The notes under the pieces were generated by a model. That model was not told the DNA's origin. It did not search any database and worked only from the letters and a program-made list of their open reading frames with translations. Both the position numbers and the translations under genes were made by a program. From the NCBI GenBank assembly GCA_016124935.1, contig WGMS01000001.1:1-64000 (forward strand): a stretch of 64,000 nucleotides of DNA. The letters are read 5' to 3'. Shown here one piece after another: positions 8,828 through 16,840 of the stretch. This DNA comes from a bacterium. GTDB lineage: Bacteria; Cyanobacteriota; Vampirovibrionia; Obscuribacterales; Obscuribacteraceae. Position 1 is the first letter of the stretch. Each line of letters opens with the position of its first letter.

Positions 8828-9319
8828 ATGAGAAGAACCATAGCTGTTGTCGGTCTGGCTTTTTTAATGACTTCAGCGCCGGCCTGGGCTCAGTATGGTC
8901 AACAGCAGTTTGGCGGGACCCAGCGGTATAACGGTAAAAATCAGAAGAAACAGGATTCGGAGCACCAGGCAAGCAATCTGGACCGACCGGTCAGCCTGCC
9001 GAATCTTCCTGACTATACCGGAAAACAATACTTCGTGACCGGACTCTCCTATCCCAATGCCAAAGACGGTCCCGGATACATTCAAACTTTCAATGTCGAG
9101 AATACCGAAGACCAGGTCAAATCCTGGTGGAAGAGCGCCTTGAGTTCCGGCAACTGGAAGATAACTTTCACAGATCAACACTCCATGAGAGGCAAACTGA
9201 AAGACGGCAGCACCTGCACCATCACCGTCGAGCCACCGGCCAACACAACCAAAGACAAGATGAAAGGTTGCCGGGCCAGCTACACCGTCTACTACCACCA
9301 GGTCAATAGAAGACGTTGA
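8828..9319 (+). CDS. Exported hypothetical protein, 163 aa
   Basis: Has a clean signal peptide (MRRTIAVVGLAFLMTSAPAWA, cleavage before QYGQQQ) and a GGAGG ribosome site. The mature part begins with a Gln/Gly-rich linker, then a compact domain of about 110 residues. The pattern of that domain (YPNAKDGPGYIQTFNVE, VKSWWKSALSSGNWKI, two cysteines) recalls small periplasmic proteins that compare two terms of a difference-type score, but I cannot name the family. It is followed 19 bp later by a lipoprotein gene on the same strand, so the two probably form an operon. Confidence 0.65.
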   Translation: MRRTIAVVGLAFLMTSAPAWAQYGQQQFGGTQRYNGKNQKKQDSEHQASNLDRPVSLPNLPDYTGKQYFVTGLSYPNAKDGPGYIQTFNVENTEDQVKSWWKSALSSGNWKITFTDQHSMRGKLKDGSTCTITVEPPANTTKDKMKGCRASYTVYYHQVNRRR

Positions 9320-9338
9320 AGTCAAAGGATTAGCGAGC

Positions 9339-10259
9339 TTGAGAGACTCGACAAGACCACTGAGATCAGCACTGGTATTGATACCGGTGCTGATTTTGCT
9401 GGGAGCCTGCACAGACCGAGCCCTGGTCAATGCCAATGAACTGCGCCTGGGTAAATCCGCTTCTGACGAGGTGGTGGAGATTCCTCTCCAGCCCATGCTG
9501 GAGCTGGACTATCTCTCTAGAGAATCAATTGTCAATATGCGAAAAAAGCTGGTGGCGGATAAAGACTCACTGCTGGCAAGAGCCTATAACCCCGAAAGCG
9601 TCATCTTCTCTCAGATAGTGTCAGGTAAGCCCTGGTGGGGCATTATCGGATGCACTGTCTATGGTCAGGGGCAGCGTTCTATCGAGGGACCCTCGGAAGA
9701 GTCCCGTTTTCTGCTCAATCCCTACCTTCTGGTAGGAGTCTCGTCCTGGTCCAACGAGATCTGGGACCTGGAGAAAATAGAGCGTAATCCGAAGGTCCTT
9801 ACCCAGGCGGACTTTCCCTATTGCTGGCAGCCTTCGATTCTGCGCTATTATCCGGCAAGATCAGCTCTACAGGTAGCCTATGAAGTATCAGCCTACAACG
9901 AGGGGCTTGCCAGATACAAGAACTATCTCAAGCCGGCAGAAGTAGTGGACCGATTCAATCTGGTCGCCTACAACGCCCGGGACTTCGGCTACAACTTTCT
10001 CTACGTTCCCATTGAAGAGTGCAAGAATATAGAGAATGCAGAAAAGGTCTCGGCCCCGGTGCAGATCGTCCAATATATCCACTGTGGAGGCTCGAGCGGC
10101 TACAACGGCGGCTGCAACAATATGAGTCCGCTTCAAAAAGAGATAAACGAGTTCGCCATAAAGTCCTTACCGGCCTCGATAAAAGTAAAACTCTGGAGAA
10201 GTCATCCCGGAAATATAAACCGTCAACCAGACTGCACTGTTTTTATTGAGTTGCGTTGA
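9339..10259 (+). CDS. Putative lipoprotein, 306 aa, TTG start
   Basis: The only plausible start is TTG at 9339, preceded by AAAGGA. The N-terminus (RSALVLIPVLILLGAC) carries a lipobox, with the lipidated cysteine at about residue 24. The mature part has no recognised domain; it contains several cysteines (GCTVYG, YCWQP, ECKN, CGGSSGYNGGCNN) that may pair outside the cytoplasm. It lies 19 bp after the exported 163-aa protein, and a hairpin with a T9 run follows at 10320-10349. Envelope location is well supported; function unknown. Confidence 0.65.
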   Translation: MRDSTRPLRSALVLIPVLILLGACTDRALVNANELRLGKSASDEVVEIPLQPMLELDYLSRESIVNMRKKLVADKDSLLARAYNPESVIFSQIVSGKPWWGIIGCTVYGQGQRSIEGPSEESRFLLNPYLLVGVSSWSNEIWDLEKIERNPKVLTQADFPYCWQPSILRYYPARSALQVAYEVSAYNEGLARYKNYLKPAEVVDRFNLVAYNARDFGYNFLYVPIEECKNIENAEKVSAPVQIVQYIHCGGSSGYNGGCNNMSPLQKEINEFAIKSLPASIKVKLWRSHPGNINRQPDCTVFIELR

Positions 10260-10588
10260 GCATCGAAGACGGTGGCATCATAAATAGTACAGACGAGTTG
10301 CAAAGATAAGATAATACAAGCATGTCAAGACACGCAGATATTTTTTTTTCGATGCACGCACGTCCGAAACCCCTCCCTGTAAGGCTTTCCACCCCAGGGG
10401 ATTTCAGAAGAATAAATACAGGAAAAACCCTATAGGCAATGAAATCCCTCAGTCGATAATCTGGTTATTACCTGGAGCCGATTGAATTGGATAAGCCCGA
10501 GAAAGATTAACCCCCAGCGCTATCGGAACCAGGTTAGTGACACTGCATCCAGCAGAGTGCATCGGGAAATAGAACTCAATACCGAGTT
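10260..10588. other. Intergenic region between convergent transcription units
   Basis: A 329-bp non-coding spacer where the lipoprotein operon meets the 3' end of the respiratory cluster. It contains a terminator-like hairpin with a T9 run for the plus strand and, overlapping the end of the cyclase gene, a strong inverted repeat serving the minus strand. No convincing open frame or RNA gene was seen in the middle. Confidence 0.5.
10320..10349 (+). terminator. Probable terminator of the lipoprotein operon
   Basis: GCATGT and ACACGC (10320-10335) can pair with one mismatch around a CAAG tetraloop. Nine T residues follow at 10341-10349, 60 nt after the stop codon. The stem is short, so confidence is moderate. 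Confidence 0.45.
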
Positions 10589-10595
10589 CTATTTC
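10566..10595 (-). terminator. Inverted repeat at the end of the respiratory cluster
   Basis: A perfect 12-bp inverted repeat, GAAATAGAACTC and GAGTTCTATTTC, flanks a 6-nt loop. On the minus strand it begins inside the last codons of the cyclase gene and its TAG stop lies in the stem. It probably ends the minus-strand cluster, although the T run is short. Confidence 0.55.
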
Positions 10596-11392
10596 TCCAT
10601 ATTTTCAAGAAATGCTACTACTCGGGCTGGTGCCGCGCTGGCACCAACTAGATTGATCGGGAAGAAAGCAGTCTTGAAGCCTGAACCGGGCAATTTATCA
10701 AGGTCGACCAGCTGCTGGACAACATAAAACTCCTTGTCCCTGTGGGCAAAGTGGGCGTCCCAGATTTTGCTCTTGTCACCGGTGCGCTTGTAGTCCATCA
10801 TCATTACCATAAAGGGTCGGTCCCAGCCCAGAGCGTCGGTACCACCTACCAGGGCTCCCTGTTCGGCCAGCCAGAGGGCGGACTCTCTAACAAGACCAGG
10901 ATAATTGTATTTGAGCGGATCGGTTATTTCATATTTGTCGTGGTCGGTTCTAATCAAAACAGCGTCCCTCTCTTTGATCTTGTATTCGACCCTGTCGAGA
11001 GCCTGTTTCAAATCATCGACAGTGATAGTACTGCCGGTGCCTTTTTTGTGCGAGAGATCCAGCACTACCGTATCCAGATAAAGATCGTCAAGGGGTATTT
11101 GATCAATTGTCCTGGCTTTAGAATCACCGCATTTACTGCCATAGTGAAGCGGCGCATCCACATGAGTGCCAAGGTGACTGGATAGACTGATATTCTCTTC
11201 GGCCCAACCTTCACCATCGGGAAGCTCCTCTTTGCTGCATCCGAAAAAGGACATCATGATCTCGGCTCCGGCTTGATTGTCCACATATTCAATCTCGGGA
11301 GCGATTATTCTGAGCAGCGGCTTGAGCAGCTCAGGAAACTCGGCCGGATCCACCGGTGCAAGCGGTCGGGTCAAATCAATCAATTGCGTCAT
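10589..11392 (-). CDS. Cyclase family protein (kynurenine formamidase-like)
   Basis: The motif HLGTHVDAPLHYG (about residues 60-72) is the metal-binding signature of the cyclase/arylformamidase family (PF04199), whose members hydrolyse formamides or related cyclic substrates using a divalent metal. IDLTRPLAPVDPAEFPE at the start also fits. The ATG at 11392 is chosen because the family begins at IDLT; a TTG at 11413 overlapping the upstream stop (TTGA) is possible and would add seven residues. It is the last gene of the respiratory cluster. No other tryptophan-degradation genes are nearby, so the substrate is open. Confidence 0.75.
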   Translation of the reverse strand: MTQLIDLTRPLAPVDPAEFPELLKPLLRIIAPEIEYVDNQAGAEIMMSFFGCSKEELPDGEGWAEENISLSSHLGTHVDAPLHYGSKCGDSKARTIDQIPLDDLYLDTVVLDLSHKKGTGSTITVDDLKQALDRVEYKIKERDAVLIRTDHDKYEITDPLKYNYPGLVRESALWLAEQGALVGGTDALGWDRPFMVMMMDYKRTGDKSKIWDAHFAHRDKEFYVVQQLVDLDKLPGSGFKTAFFPINLVGASAAPARVVAFLENMEK

Positions 11393-11409
11393 AGTACTCT
11401 GACCTGATC

Positions 11410-12375
11410 TCAATTAAGGCTTATAGAACCACAGGCGGTGACACCACCCACCAACACGGTCACCTTAAAATTATCTTCCCCGGAGGCAAGCATATTGTCT
11501 GGAAGATCCACGGTGATTCGGCTCTTCGTCTGGGAGATAATCCGGGCGCGAAAATCGCCGAAATAGACCTCGCTTTTATCTAATTCACCATCGAGATTCT
11601 CTCCGGTGATAGTCGCCGTCTTGCCATCATCGCCTCGGCTTATGGAGATCAGACGAGGAGTGGCTTTGATCAGAAGCGGCAGGACTGCTGAAGGAACTCC
11701 CCTGGTCACGATTTTAAGCGTGGTTTTGCCGGGTTCGGCATTATCCGGTACCTTAATAGTCAATCTGCTACGAGTGGATTCAATAACATCAGCCTTGACA
11801 TCTCCGATATAAACGTCATTCTCGCCTTCGTCATGGCTGAAACCCTTGCCGACCAGGGTCAACCTGGCACCCTGATGGGTTTCGGTGGGATTGAGAACCG
11901 AGAGTTGCGGGCTGAGAGAGCTGCTCAGGGTCCAGCTCAAAACCGCTCCTCGGGGTCCCTGGGCCTCGATAAATATAGTATTGACCCCGGGTTCTACCAG
12001 GTCGGTGATGTCAATCTCGAGGGTATGCTTCTGCACATAGTTCTCGTCGACGATCAGATCTCCCTGGGGCTCCTCATACTTACCGAACGAGGATGTGTCT
12101 ATGTCACCACATAAAAACACCCGCAACCAGTTGAATCCTGGCTGACCGGAAAAACCGTTATGAAGTGTCAAAGTCATGGGCTTCTTCACGTCGGCCACTG
12201 ACAACTCGAATTTGCCGGTAAAATGCTCGACTCTTTTTCGACCGGCTTGATATGGCCCGCCTTCGGCTACAGTCTGCATCAGTCCTGACGCTATGGCTGC
12301 ATAGGAAAAAGATGAGATCAGAAAAACTGAAATCATAAATAAGACAAGAAAAAAAATGTTTGCGCTCGCGGGCAC
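11410..12375 (-). CDS. Exported protein with two IPT/TIG (Ig-like) domains
   Basis: A hydrophobic N-terminus (FFLVLFMISVFLISSFSYAA) acts as a signal or anchor. A beta-rich domain of about 140 residues follows, then two IPT/TIG domains: residues about 165-240 (LSVLNPTETHQGARLTLVGKG) and about 240-320 (PRLISISRGDDGKTATITGEN), each ending in a V-P-D/L-P-D strand. Such domains usually serve binding or structure outside the membrane. The start is GTG at 12375, only 2 nt after the stop of the 41-aa membrane protein, so it is firmly within the respiratory cluster. It could be a scaffold for the oxidase or bc complex, but that is speculation. Confidence 0.65.
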   Translation of the reverse strand: MPASANIFFLVLFMISVFLISSFSYAAIASGLMQTVAEGGPYQAGRKRVEHFTGKFELSVADVKKPMTLTLHNGFSGQPGFNWLRVFLCGDIDTSSFGKYEEPQGDLIVDENYVQKHTLEIDITDLVEPGVNTIFIEAQGPRGAVLSWTLSSSLSPQLSVLNPTETHQGARLTLVGKGFSHDEGENDVYIGDVKADVIESTRSRLTIKVPDNAEPGKTTLKIVTRGVPSAVLPLLIKATPRLISISRGDDGKTATITGENLDGELDKSEVYFGDFRARIISQTKSRITVDLPDNMLASGEDNFKVTVLVGGVTACGSISLN

Positions 12376-12377
12376 TT

Positions 12378-12503
12378 TTAGAACTCGGCGATCAGACCGA
12401 AGCTGGCGATCATAATTATGCAGACGAAGAAGAATACAAAGAACCAGGCCCAGCGGTTGATTAATTGAATCTCGGTTAATTCTGCTGCTTTCTTGGGAGG
12501 CAT
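12378..12503 (-). CDS. Small single-span membrane protein, 41 aa
   Basis: Read directly from the gap between two larger genes. The product begins MPPKKAAELTEIQLINRW, continues into one membrane helix (about residues 19-38, rich in Phe, Ile and Val), and ends LIAEF. A good ribosome site (AAGGAGAT) lies 4 nt before the ATG. It sits 12 bp after the MvhD-like gene and 2 bp before the IPT/TIG gene, so it is part of the operon. Size and topology resemble small accessory subunits of respiratory complexes (PetG/PetN- or CcoQ-like), but no sequence match is claimed. Confidence 0.7.
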   Translation of the reverse strand: MPPKKAAELTEIQLINRWAWFFVFFFVCIIMIASFGLIAEF

Positions 12504-12515
12504 CGTTATCTCCTT

Positions 12516-13055
12516 CTATTCTTTGTCTTTGTCCGAGGACTCGGCTTTTTCGGTAGCTTCAGCTTTTTCGGTAGCTTTCTCTTCGACTTTTTCAGCCTTC
12601 TTAGTTTTTTCGACCTTTTCTACTTTGGGCGGAGCCTTCTCGGGAACAGCGGCCTTGGCGCCGCTATCTTCCAGGCTGCTTACGAAAGATACGAACTCTT
12701 TTGTCTGGGACAGAAAACGATCGGTCTGTTTTCTCGAAAGCCAGAGAGCCAGAACTCTTCTTCTGTCTGTATTGGCTTTCAGACCGGGAGGACGACCACC
12801 GAGAAGACGCTCTTTGATCATGCGGTTGCCCTCTCGGAAATAGCAGTCGCCAATCTGGCAACCGCATACCACCACCCCCGATGCCCCTGCTTTCAAGGCG
12901 GCCTCGACCATCAAAGGTTGGATCATGCCCGAGCAAGGGAACTTGATCACCTTGACGTTGGGCTGATCTTTGAGGGTGTCGTTCTCGTTCATCACCGAGT
13001 CGACCTCTGCCGCTCTTTCACAGATTAGGGTTATTATCGTCTTTTCTTCAGCCAT
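12516..13055 (-). CDS. MvhD-like hydrogenase/heterodisulfide-reductase iron-sulfur subunit
   Basis: The first 130 residues match the MvhD/FrhD family (F420-non-reducing hydrogenase iron-sulfur subunit). Cysteines lie at C12, C41 (FPCSGM), C64, C66 and C71 (VCGCQIGDCYF), followed by GNRMIKERL and RVLALWLS. In methanogens MvhD holds a [2Fe-2S] cluster and passes electrons between hydrogenase and heterodisulfide reductase. The last 50 residues are a Lys/Glu/Ala-rich tail. No hydrogenase or Hdr gene is present. Instead it directly follows the cytochrome b6-ferredoxin fusion, so it probably docks on those ferredoxin domains at the cytoplasmic face. This is an unusual context. Confidence 0.75.
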   Translation of the reverse strand: MAEEKTIITLICERAAEVDSVMNENDTLKDQPNVKVIKFPCSGMIQPLMVEAALKAGASGVVVCGCQIGDCYFREGNRMIKERLLGGRPPGLKANTDRRRVLALWLSRKQTDRFLSQTKEFVSFVSSLEDSGAKAAVPEKAPPKVEKVEKTKKAEKVEEKATEKAEATEKAESSDKDKE

Positions 13056-13089
13056 CTTGCCTTACCTTGAAACACAGAATCCAAACTAT

Positions 13090-14235
13090 TTAAGAAGCCT
13101 CGACCAGCTCTTTGATCCTCGCTGTCACCTGGGCATCTTCCAGATTGGGCAGATCAATAGCATCGAAAGCACAGGCGCCGACGCAGACTCCACAACCAGA
13201 GCAGCGCTGGGCCTTTACCGTGGCCAGAAGCTTGAAGCGAGAATCAGCCGGCGCAGGCACCATCTCGATGGCCTGGTAAGGACAGTCGAGAGAGCAGAGC
13301 CTGCAGCCGACACACTTGTTGTTGACCACCTCGGCCGCTTCCACCGGCTTGGCACCGTATATGTTGCCGGGGATAACACAAAGGCCGATGAGAAGAAGCA
13401 ACATGATTATCCAGAAAGGATACTCGCCCACTGCAGCAAGAAGCTGATAGGGCCAGAGGAAGATGACATCGACCTCGGACATGGTGGGCTGGGTGGCCAT
13501 ATTGGCCATCTTAGTCTCGGTAAGAGGAAAGAGATAGACCAGAATGAAGACCATACCCAGAAGCGCATAGTTCAGAGCAGGAGGCGGTGTAATTACCGGT
13601 CTGGTCATCCGCACGTAGTGTATCCATAGAGCGAACATGAGCGAGAACGAAAGACCGATATGGATGAACAAGAAGTTCGAAAGAGTCAGGTTGGAGATCG
13701 TTCTACCGTTCAGGAACCAGTGAGAGAGGAACTCTCCACAGAAAGGAATGGCGGCCAAGGCCGAAACGGTCATTCTCGTAAGCAGTAGAGAGCGTTCGTC
13801 CCAAATTAGATAATAACCGGTCTGACCGATGAACATCACCATGAGGAAGAGCACCACCCCGGATATCCACTGCACCCAACGGTACTGGCGGAATCTGTCG
13901 GTGGCCCAAACTCTTATAGCGTGGAGAACGATAAAGATGACCATGGCGTCGCCGGCATAACGATGAGCGGCCCTGATTACGGCACCGAAAGGAATCTGCT
14001 CGGTTATGTAGTCGACTGAAGTATACGCGTTAACAAGATTCTTCGAGTTGTATGCGTTGTCGATAGTCGGGACATAGTAAGCGAACAGAAGTAATCCGGA
14101 CAAGAAGAGTATGTACATGATGAACTGAGGTAGAGCACCATGATAGTAGAAGGGATTGTACTTACTCTTCATCACCTTATTGGTGATGTCCTCCATAACC
14201 AGAAATATGTTGTTTAACCAACTAGTTTTTTCCAT
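13090..14235 (-). CDS. Cytochrome b6-like protein fused to two [4Fe-4S] ferredoxin domains
   Basis: Residues 1-210 form a four-helix cytochrome b N-terminal domain with both heme pairs: H91 and H105 in helix B (AHRYAGDAMVIFIVLHAIRVW has 14-residue spacing) and H192 and H206 in helix D. Two further membrane helices follow (about 222-240 and 273-292). The C-terminus carries two clusters of ferredoxin type: C308, C311, C314, C318 and C345, C348, C351, C355. Quinol oxidation or reduction could thus be wired to a cytoplasmic low-potential carrier. Its neighbours are the MvhD-like protein downstream and small membrane proteins, the Rieske protein and a second cytochrome b upstream. It has no C-terminal subunit-IV-like domain or PEWY motif. 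Confidence 0.88.
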   Translation of the reverse strand: MEKTSWLNNIFLVMEDITNKVMKSKYNPFYYHGALPQFIMYILFLSGLLLFAYYVPTIDNAYNSKNLVNAYTSVDYITEQIPFGAVIRAAHRYAGDAMVIFIVLHAIRVWATDRFRQYRWVQWISGVVLFLMVMFIGQTGYYLIWDERSLLLTRMTVSALAAIPFCGEFLSHWFLNGRTISNLTLSNFLFIHIGLSFSLMFALWIHYVRMTRPVITPPPALNYALLGMVFILVYLFPLTETKMANMATQPTMSEVDVIFLWPYQLLAAVGEYPFWIIMLLLLIGLCVIPGNIYGAKPVEAAEVVNNKCVGCRLCSLDCPYQAIEMVPAPADSRFKLLATVKAQRCSGCGVCVGACAFDAIDLPNLEDAQVTARIKELVEAS

Positions 14236-14292
14236 TTCGGTTCCTCTGTAGACGCGCTTTGCGTTCTCTCGCTCCTGGTGTTTAACTAAACT

Positions 14293-14643
14293 CTATTTCT
14301 TAGCGGGTACGATGGTTTTCTCAGTCTCGTCCTCGCTACCGACAGCCATGATCGCGACCGCGCCACCGAAGAAAGCAAGCGCTATCATCGCAGCGTAGAC
14401 ATAATCACCGAGGGGACCCTCGGCTTTTTTGCCGGTCAAGTAAGTTTCGGTTGGACTCTTGAACAAGCCGTTATAGCCTTCGACCATGGAGGTCGTCAGG
14501 GCCTCGGCTCTCAGGAGCTTGATCGTATGGGGAAAGTCGAACTCACTCGGCATCCCCAGCTCTGCCCAGAGCATGGCGACTGTGAAGAATAGACAGGCGA
14601 CTATACCGACTCCAGCCAGACCTAACTTGATTGGATTACCCAC
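14293..14643 (-). CDS. Small membrane protein of the bc cluster, 116 aa
   Basis: Two membrane helices (about residues 7-28 and 82-102) flank a hydrophilic, probably periplasmic, loop containing HTIKLLRAEAL and YNGLFKSPTETYLTG. The C-terminus is charged. It overlaps the upstream 123-aa gene by 8 bp and precedes the cytochrome b6-ferredoxin gene by 57 bp. I recognise no family. Position and topology suggest an accessory subunit of the cytochrome b complex. Confidence 0.65.
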   Translation of the reverse strand: MGNPIKLGLAGVGIVACLFFTVAMLWAELGMPSEFDFPHTIKLLRAEALTTSMVEGYNGLFKSPTETYLTGKKAEGPLGDYVYAAMIALAFFGGAVAIMAVGSEDETEKTIVPAKK

Positions 14644-14983
14644 GTTTCACCCCTTCTCCTTTACCGACTGCCTCTTCTCCTTCATCCTCCGAGGAAAAAG
14701 CTCGGATCTTCTCGAAGAGGCCGATATGCTTCTTCAAGGTACCTTTCGCTTTTTCCTCCAGGTAGATCCAGTAGGCATGCACTCCCACAAAAAATACCGT
14801 AACCAGTGTTCCAAAAAGGAGTATGCCGAGATGCTCCAGAGTGAAGCTCTCCTGCATAGCCCGCCACCCTTCGAAGAACCATGACAGACCGAGAACGGCA
14901 CCGGCGAAGGTGGCAAGCTTATAGCCGAATTTAACTTTGTATTCGACTCTGGTCAAGCTCTTACACTCCTTTATGCTTTCCAT
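14636..14983 (-). CDS. Small membrane protein of the bc cluster, about 115 aa
   Basis: Two membrane helices (residues about 20-40 and 52-76 from the chosen start) and a Lys/Glu-rich C-terminus. Three in-frame starts exist: GTG 15007, ATG 14998 and ATG 14983. The last is preferred because GGAGAGGATGAG gives a well-placed ribosome site; the longer forms add eight or three residues. It lies between the 604-aa cytochrome b and the 116-aa protein and overlaps the latter. Family not recognised; probably a structural subunit of the same complex. Confidence 0.62.
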   Translation of the reverse strand: MESIKECKSLTRVEYKVKFGYKLATFAGAVLGLSWFFEGWRAMQESFTLEHLGILLFGTLVTVFFVGVHAYWIYLEEKAKGTLKKHIGLFEKIRAFSSEDEGEEAVGKGEGVKRG

Positions 14984-15025
14984 CTCATCCTCTCCCATGG
15001 CTCCCACTATCGACTCGAACCCCTC

Positions 15026-16840
15026 TTACTTAACCGCAGCCGCTGCTTTTTCAGCCGCCTTGGCTTTAGCCTGGGCTTCGACTTCGGCCTGGGCACCCTT
15101 GCACTGCAAGTAGGTCACCGCACAGAGTACCAGGCAGATCACACCGGAAATCATCCACCACCAGTCGACAAATGGAATAGGCAGCGGGTAATTCGCTTCG
15201 ACGCCCTTCGTCAGACGATCGGTGAGGGTGACATAGTCGAAGACCCACTTGTTCGAGAGAACAAAATCCATACAACCGTTGTAAGTAGGGTGGGTATCCG
15301 GAGTAAAGGTCGGAATAAGCTGGAAGATGAAGTCGACAGGACTGGTGGTCTTATCGGAAATCGTCTGCAACTGCGCCACCAGAGCTTCACCACCGTCGAC
15401 CTTAGCCATCCATCTTTCTTTGATGGCAGGAATGAGGTCGATGTTGTAAGGCATCTGCGCGCCTTTGGGAACCAGCTTACGCACCAACTCTTCTGCTTCA
15501 CCTCCTGCAGAACCTAAGAAAGGCTTGCAGAACCAGTAGGTATAAGCATGGAGCAACGGCGAGAGGAAGAGCTCGGTCTTAGCCATGAACCAGTACCAGA
15601 CCGCCCAGATTGTCTGAATCAAAGCGATAAAGCCCATGGTCAGACAGCCGGCGGCGCCTTTTGCCTTCTCCTTGATATCGTTGGAGGTCCAGATGAAATA
15701 GAGCTGCCACACAATACCGGCATTGACTAGCAGGTACATGGATGAGCGCCACCACGGCGGATCGTCGTGGATGTTGGCGATGTTGGCGATGATCAGAATC
15801 GAGAACACGATCCATACCACACCGCCCATGATGGTAGTCATCAGGACCAGAGGTCGCTTCATGATGTTCTTCTCGGAACCTGTAATCCAGGTATCGAAGA
15901 AAGGAATGAGAACCACCGAGATTGGAATCAAGAGGGTAATCTCTGTTGCCACCACAGGCTCCAGATACTTGTACATCTGGTAGAGACCGAGGAAGTACCA
16001 GTCCGAGAGAATCGGCAACGGTGTGACATCCGGATCCGATCTGCGACCCAGAGCCGCAGGAATCACTATAGCTACCACCACCAGCATCAATAGAACGATA
16101 TTGCGCTTGATCCAGTTCAGGGGGATTCTCTTATAGCTATTGTTGTAGAAATATATCTCCACAAGTATAAGCGGTATCAAAGAGAAAGCCAGGTGTAGAG
16201 AGAAGAACCGGGTAATCGTCGCCTGGGTGATGGCACCACCGGCGCCAAGCAGAACTTCCGCCGTGTTCCAACCAAGGTGCAGAGACTTGACCAGAGGCAT
16301 ATAGTAATCGCCCATGAAGGGGAACTGGTCCATATAAGTGGGGAATGTGGCGAAAACCTTGGTCGCCCAGAACGCCCGCTGGTTCCAGATCAGAAGATAG
16401 CCGGAGAGACCAGAATACATAGCCAGCAACAACATTACTAAGCCTATGGCGACGTTGAACTCCTTACCGGGTTTGTAGTCTGCCATGATAAACATGCGGA
16501 AAACCCGCATGGTGGCGGCGATAATCATCGCGTCCGCCCCATACTTGTGGACACCGCGGATGATGTTGCCGAACGGCACCTGGTTCTGTATATAAAGGAT
16601 AGAGTCGAAGGCGGCTGACTTACTCGGCACGTACCAGGCGATAAGGACAAGACCGGTGGCCATGACCACGAACCAGATCAGATAGAAAATCGGTCCAAGC
16701 GAGTAGAACGGATTGGTTTTGGCTTCTTCCTGGTAGTGCTCATCGAATAAATCGATGTTCTTTATCCGAGTGGAGACCCAGTCGCCGAATTTGGCGAGGC
16801 TCCCCCAGAATCCTTCGTTGTTAGCTGCTGTACTAGGCAA
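15026..16840 (-). CDS. Long cytochrome b, apparently single-heme, of the bc complex
   Basis: A 604-aa protein with a cytochrome b N-terminal domain (about 1-240), a subunit-IV-like C-terminal domain (about 260-470), a soluble insert (about 455-560), a last membrane helix and an Ala/Lys tail. H98 in helix B and H216 in helix D are conserved. The partners expected 14-15 residues further on are R112 and Y230/F231, so both ligands of the second (n-side) heme are missing. The Qo motif PEWY reads SDWY (279-282). The gene overlaps the Rieske gene by 8 bp, as in petC-petB type operons. It is clearly the core cytochrome b, but with altered heme content and a changed quinol site. Confidence 0.88.
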   Translation of the reverse strand: MPSTAANNEGFWGSLAKFGDWVSTRIKNIDLFDEHYQEEAKTNPFYSLGPIFYLIWFVVMATGLVLIAWYVPSKSAAFDSILYIQNQVPFGNIIRGVHKYGADAMIIAATMRVFRMFIMADYKPGKEFNVAIGLVMLLLAMYSGLSGYLLIWNQRAFWATKVFATFPTYMDQFPFMGDYYMPLVKSLHLGWNTAEVLLGAGGAITQATITRFFSLHLAFSLIPLILVEIYFYNNSYKRIPLNWIKRNIVLLMLVVVAIVIPAALGRRSDPDVTPLPILSDWYFLGLYQMYKYLEPVVATEITLLIPISVVLIPFFDTWITGSEKNIMKRPLVLMTTIMGGVVWIVFSILIIANIANIHDDPPWWRSSMYLLVNAGIVWQLYFIWTSNDIKEKAKGAAGCLTMGFIALIQTIWAVWYWFMAKTELFLSPLLHAYTYWFCKPFLGSAGGEAEELVRKLVPKGAQMPYNIDLIPAIKERWMAKVDGGEALVAQLQTISDKTTSPVDFIFQLIPTFTPDTHPTYNGCMDFVLSNKWVFDYVTLTDRLTKGVEANYPLPIPFVDWWWMISGVICLVLCAVTYLQCKGAQAEVEAQAKAKAAEKAAAAVK

